From: Omphalotus guepiniiformis
Lineage: Eukaryota; Basidiomycota; Agaricomycetes; Agaricales; Omphalotaceae
Direction: 5' to 3'
DNA: 64,000 nucleotides
Assembly (NCBI GenBank): GCA_028554645.1
Contig: JAQOOI010000073.1
Coordinates: 868,001-932,000 of the forward strand
Shown: in pieces, positions 60,260-64,000 of the stretch
Layout of the letters: every line of letters begins with the position of its first letter
Position numbering within the stretch: the stretch's first letter is position 1
Translations under genes and position numbers: made by a program
Notes under the pieces: generated by a model
Databases searched by the model: none
What the model was told of the DNA's origin: nothing
Seen by the model: only the letters and a program-made list of their open reading frames with translations

Positions 60260-61105
60260 TTCTTTCCCGTGTGCTTTCCAATCCCGGATCTCTCGATGCT
60301 TGCTTCTCGGCCCCCCGTCTTGATTCGTCAGATTTGGTCACTGCTCCCACACTCGATGGTACCTCTCGAGAAGTAAACAAGTGCCCGGAACCGCCGTTTA
60401 CTGCATCCGCGCGGCGGTACATTCATAGTTTATTACAAGCAGCTTGCTCATTACCTTGCCCACCCGCGACTAAATAGAATGGAACAAGGATGTTCCTGGC
60501 CCCCATATACTGCCGCTCTTTCTCCCTTCCCCCATCCCCCTCGAGAGGTCCAAGGGTTTACAGTGACTTTTGAGTCTCCGTGGCGAAAGCGATGTCATAC
60601 ACGCATTTCAAAGATTGATGAATACAAGGGGGGCTGACCTTCTCATATGGTCGCGTGGTGAATTATGTATGTGCAAGGCGCGAGAAACAATTTACGTACA
60701 TCTTCGCAGGAAATGACCATGGGAGGAGGTCAGCATGGTAGCATCACGGAGTCGTACCCATGCCGAGACGCTATTTTCTCCGTTCTTGTAATCATCTAGC
60801 CTGAGCCAGGTCAGGTTGATACTTACATACACTCTATGAGCGGTCGGAGATGGGCGGTCGGATGTCTTAATGCGACTTCTGCGGGTGTCTTCTAATTGGT
60901 CACTTGGCGTCATGATGAAAGTATAAAGAATACAACAAGTGGGCATTCCTCTCCTGTTTGGATGGGCTTTACGACTCCAGTATACTTCCGCTATACCTTT
61001 ACTGTCCGACTGTGATCCCTCACATCCTCTCCCCCTCTCCCTCCTCCTTTGCACGACTTGGGACGTCTGTTGGTATCGCGGGCGACGCTGCGCCTCGGAA
61101 CGAAC
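60260..61105. other. Intergenic, 5' flank of the DUF6533 gene
   Basis: No gene is seen. A TATAAAG motif lies at 60922-60928, about 180 bases before the ATG at 61106, perhaps part of its promoter. Confidence 0.4.
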
Positions 61106-62946
61106 ATGGCACTTATTTTCAGTGGGATCATCCAGGATATATATGCAACTAGATATGCTGAGTGTAAGCTTTCATATTCGAGTATTTCTCCTTGAGTGTT
61201 AAAGTATGCTCTTTTTACTTTGCAGTGGCATCGAGCACCATAATTATCTTCGATCACCGTGAGTTGTTCTCTATCTTGCTCTACCCATTGCCTCACGCTG
61301 TAACATTTGCAGTGCTTACTCTGGACGATGAAGTGAGCTCGCATTTACTCTCGCACCGGGTAATATAACTCAACTTGCTACCATTCTCCTGATGTACAGA
61401 TAGAATTGATATGGGTCAGTTTTACGTTGTATTAATCTGTTTTACCTCTTGATTGACGGAATGCCCTCAGAACAGCTCGTGGTCTATCGGAAAGCTCTTA
61501 TTTTTTATCGTCAGTCTATCTCCGTCATCCCCTTCTTTCATTTATTTGATCTGACTTGAACTGGTGGCTGGTTGGCGGCTTTACAGAACCGGTATTACAC
61601 TTTAGCTTGCGTGGTGTGAGTGTATACGCATTCGGAATCGTGCCACCATCTTATAACTCATAACATACTTAATTGTATTCAGCGTAAACAATTACGGTGA
61701 GTGGCGTACTATGTATCAGATTTCTGACATATGGCTCATTCGTACTTTACCATTCTAGCTCTTTTTGGCAATCCAAATGAATCTGTGTGTTCTTTGACTG
61801 TCCTTTCCGATTTGTATTGATTATATTTTTATTTTCCCTTTAGTTGTAAGTGTCTGAAATTGGCATGATTAGGCCTCGGATCATTTACAATGGTTCTTTC
61901 ATGACATTTTGTTGTGATCAGCTGTAAGCCGCCGGCGTTTCACCTGAAATTTTTGTCGAGCTGATGGTTCTTCTGAACATTAGGTCATCATTTGTTTCAA
62001 TGGCAAGGATGGACGGGATTAATTGCTTGTATGATAGCGGAAAGTATGAGCACTTTCTTCTATAGTTGCCATCAATAGGTCTAATCGAACATTATTAGCA
62101 ATATTGCAAATGCGTCTCTACGCTCTGTATTTTCTGGACAAGAAAGTTCTTATTGGTATGGTGGCAACATTCCTCGTCACCTCGACTACAGCTGCCACAA
62201 TTTTGGGTATTGCACTGAGTAAGCTTGAATGTCAGTACCAGTTCATTCCTTTGGAGCCAGCCGTTCTAACTGTTCGTGCTACACAGCGACTGCAAATTTC
62301 ATACCCGGATTTTCCTTCTGCATTCCCTTCAACGTGCCGGACTATTTCTATACTTTCTGGATCCCCATCCTGACATTCGAATGTTTACTCTGTGCTCTGG
62401 CGCTGGCTCGGGGGTACCAGAGTTTCCGAACAAATGGCTCGCCATTTCAGTCCGGGAAACGGCTCGTAGGAATTCTTGTTAGAGATTCCATTATCTATTT
62501 CACAGTGTGAGTGATTCCAGCTGCGAAATAAGCCTTATAAGTGATTTATTTTGACGATGTTTCACATAGGATGTTTGCTACGTATCTTACATGCCTTCTG
62601 GTGTGGGTCATGAATGTACGTGGGATTATTTGTTGAAAACGTACGAGGTTAAAGGTGATCTACGATTTTGCAGATAGAGCTGCTTGAAATCCCCATTGGT
62701 TTTTCAATAGCCATGTCCTGTGTTCTTGGAAACAGAGTAATTATCAATGTTCGCCAAGCGAATAGGGAACTTGGAAACAAGAAATCTCAAGTACAAAAAG
62801 CTGTGGGGAGTATACAAGCTGCATCTAGTATCAAGAAGAGCTCGGTTTTTCACGTTCCGAACTGTGATACACTGACGGATATTGAAATGGCGCAGTTGCG
62901 GTCGTTGCGATCTGAGGTAGAAGTAGAGGGATCTCTGGTTGTTTAG
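61106..62946 (+). CDS. DUF6533 multi-pass membrane protein
   Basis: The start is ATG 61106 (MALIFSGIIQDIYATRYAE). The DUF6533 segment is spread over tiny exons: LASSTIIIFDH, LLTLDDE (20 bases), IELIW (15 bases), NSSWSIGKLLFFI and NRYYTLACVV. Then come NNYALFGNPNES, HHLFQWQGWTGLIACMIAE, LQMRLYALYFLDKKVLIGMV, TANFIPGFSFCIPFNVPDYF, YTFWIPILTFECLLCALAL and MFATYLTCLLVWVMN. It ends with a cytosolic tail of basic and polar residues and a stop at 62946. The family is restricted to Agaricomycetes, with seven helices, and its role is unknown. Between 61800 and 62000 one or two very small exons are not resolved. Confidence 0.82.
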
Positions 62947-63378
62947 GTATTTGCATCTGTACAATGGATAAGAATCTTGTTTTCGAGGTGGAAAGCCAGA
63001 GAACGATCTATCTTAGTTCTTCCCTCCGAGAAGCAAGGAGAGAAAGGCCTTGCAAGTACTACTTACAGGTTACCGACCTCGGCTCGCTTGCGTTTTTTGA
63101 TCCGTTTCAAGATCTTCTCACTATTGGACAAAGCAAGGGCTAGCAAGTACTTACTGTTAGCTTGCTGTTGGACATTTCGTCAACGTCCCGTTGCAATTTT
63201 TCACCTTCAATGAACAGATCACCTGATTTACTGTATTCCGGCCGACGGCATATTCCGGCAAATATAGCGGCATACTTTCTGCAAATGTTTTTGATTACCG
63301 TGCCTTAGTCATCCCGTTTCACTCACTTTCTCACTTGCCTTCGTTCTGTCCAGGACCCCAGGGTTCTGTCTAGCTTGA
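62947..63378. other. Intergenic between two plus-strand genes
   Basis: No gene is seen. It contains the 3' flank of the DUF6533 gene and the 5' flank of the transporter gene. Confidence 0.45.
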
Positions 63379-64000
63379 ATGGCAGCCGACGAAACTTCGC
63401 CGCTTCTTTCAAATGGAACAGAAAGTGATCACAATCATGGTACTTTTCCTGGAGATGATTCGACTGTTTCACCGGAAGACACCGTAGCGAAACCGCAGAC
63501 TTCGTTGATAGCACTTGTATGTGTTTGGCCTCGAAAATGGCTGCTATTCGATGGATTCACTCTCAAGTGTGTTGTCAAGATATCGGCAGCTGATGGGTCA
63601 TCGTACAGGTTATCCCAATGGCGCTAGGTATTTTCTTGGTAGCAATGGATTCGACCATTGTCGTAGCCAGTGAGTTTCGTTATTCATTGTGCAGAGAGGC
63701 GTCGCTGACTGTGACCATACTTATCAGCATATGCTACAATTGGGAGCGAATTGAATCAGCTGCAGAAAACAAGTTGGATTGCTACGGGATATATGCTAAC
63801 GCTCACAAGCTTCCAGTACGCATAGGCTCGTGTATATTGATGCTTTCTGAATGATTATTCTCTAGACCTCTTTACGGCAAGCTTAGTGATATCTTTGGCC
63901 GAAAGTCTTGTCTCTTAGTAGCGTACGGTATCTTTGCCCTCGGGTCCCTGTTCTGTGGACTATCTAAAACCATGGACCAGCTCATACTTTCACGGGCCCT
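63379..64000 (+). CDS. MFS transporter, 5' part only (window edge)
   Basis: The start is ATG 63379 (MAADETSPLLSNGTESDHNH). After an acidic cytosolic head and an intron comes helix 1, VIPMALGIFLVAMDSTIVVA, then ATIGSELNQLQKTSWIATG, LTLTSFQ and the MFS motif A region PLYGKLSDIFGRKSCLLVAY, followed by GIFALGSLFCGLSKTMDQLI. The helix 1 pattern with MDSTIV and the order match the DHA-type drug/amino-acid transporters related to vacuolar VBA proteins (the SPLL head is also typical of vacuolar members). The gene runs off the window, so its length and 3' end are not known. The LL motif near the N-terminus (SPLLSNG) fits a vacuolar sorting signal. Confidence 0.85.

Overview
The window is nuclear DNA from a filamentous basidiomycete, most likely an Agaricomycete mushroom or wood/litter decayer. 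Genes are split by many short GT-AG introns (about 45-65 nt). Gene families typical of that class are present: DUF6533 membrane proteins, CBM1-linked GH5 cellulase, sedolisin, GH18 chitinase, a cytochrome P450, an F-box protein, and expanded XPG/GEN1-like and tyrosine-recombinase-like genes. Species and strain cannot be named from the sequence. Gene models below were assembled by eye from reading frames, splice motifs and family motifs, so exact exon edges are approximate unless stated.

Layout. 0-1 kb: a small secreted protein. 1.9-3.7 kb (-): a Sin3-like protein that is only PAH domains, three of them copied with their introns. 4.2-9.5 kb: a USP16/45-type deubiquitinase (-) and a Bin3-type RNA methyltransferase (+), divergent. 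9.8-12.2 kb: a MYND-finger protein. 12.4-13.8 kb (-): a multi-pass membrane protein. 14.5-18.1 kb: SWC5 (SWR1 chromatin complex, -) and BRF1 (TFIIIB, RNA polymerase III, +), divergent. 18.7-21.1 kb: a sedolisin protease. 21.4-23.1 kb (-): a nuclear-looking acidic protein with a possible pRiA4b-ORF3-like fold.

24.9-30.3 kb is the most unusual part: an apparently intact tyrosine recombinase, a Rad2/XPG/GEN1-type structure-specific nuclease, and a convergent SAP-domain protein. Together they look like the gene set of an undescribed DNA-mobilising element or domesticated module.

31.1-41.2 kb: P450, the cytosolic Fe-S assembly factor CIAO1, a small orphan, a CBM1-GH5 endoglucanase, histidinol-phosphate aminotransferase and an F-box protein. 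42.0-45.1 kb (-): a small secreted protein and a GH18 chitinase. 45.1-48.4 kb is gene-poor. 48.5-55.0 kb: a carboxylesterase, a Cys-rich membrane protein (-), SRP19 (+) and a glutathione S-transferase (-). 56.4-58.3 kb: serine hydroxymethyltransferase, with two start codons suggesting mitochondrial and cytosolic forms and a damaged 3' splice site. 60.1-60.3 kb: a strong inverted-repeat hairpin (MITE-like). 61.1 kb to the end: a DUF6533 membrane protein and the 5' part of an MFS transporter cut by the window edge.

The genes do not form one pathway. Housekeeping genes sit in compact divergent pairs; secreted enzymes and small secreted proteins fit a saprotrophic or plant-associated life.
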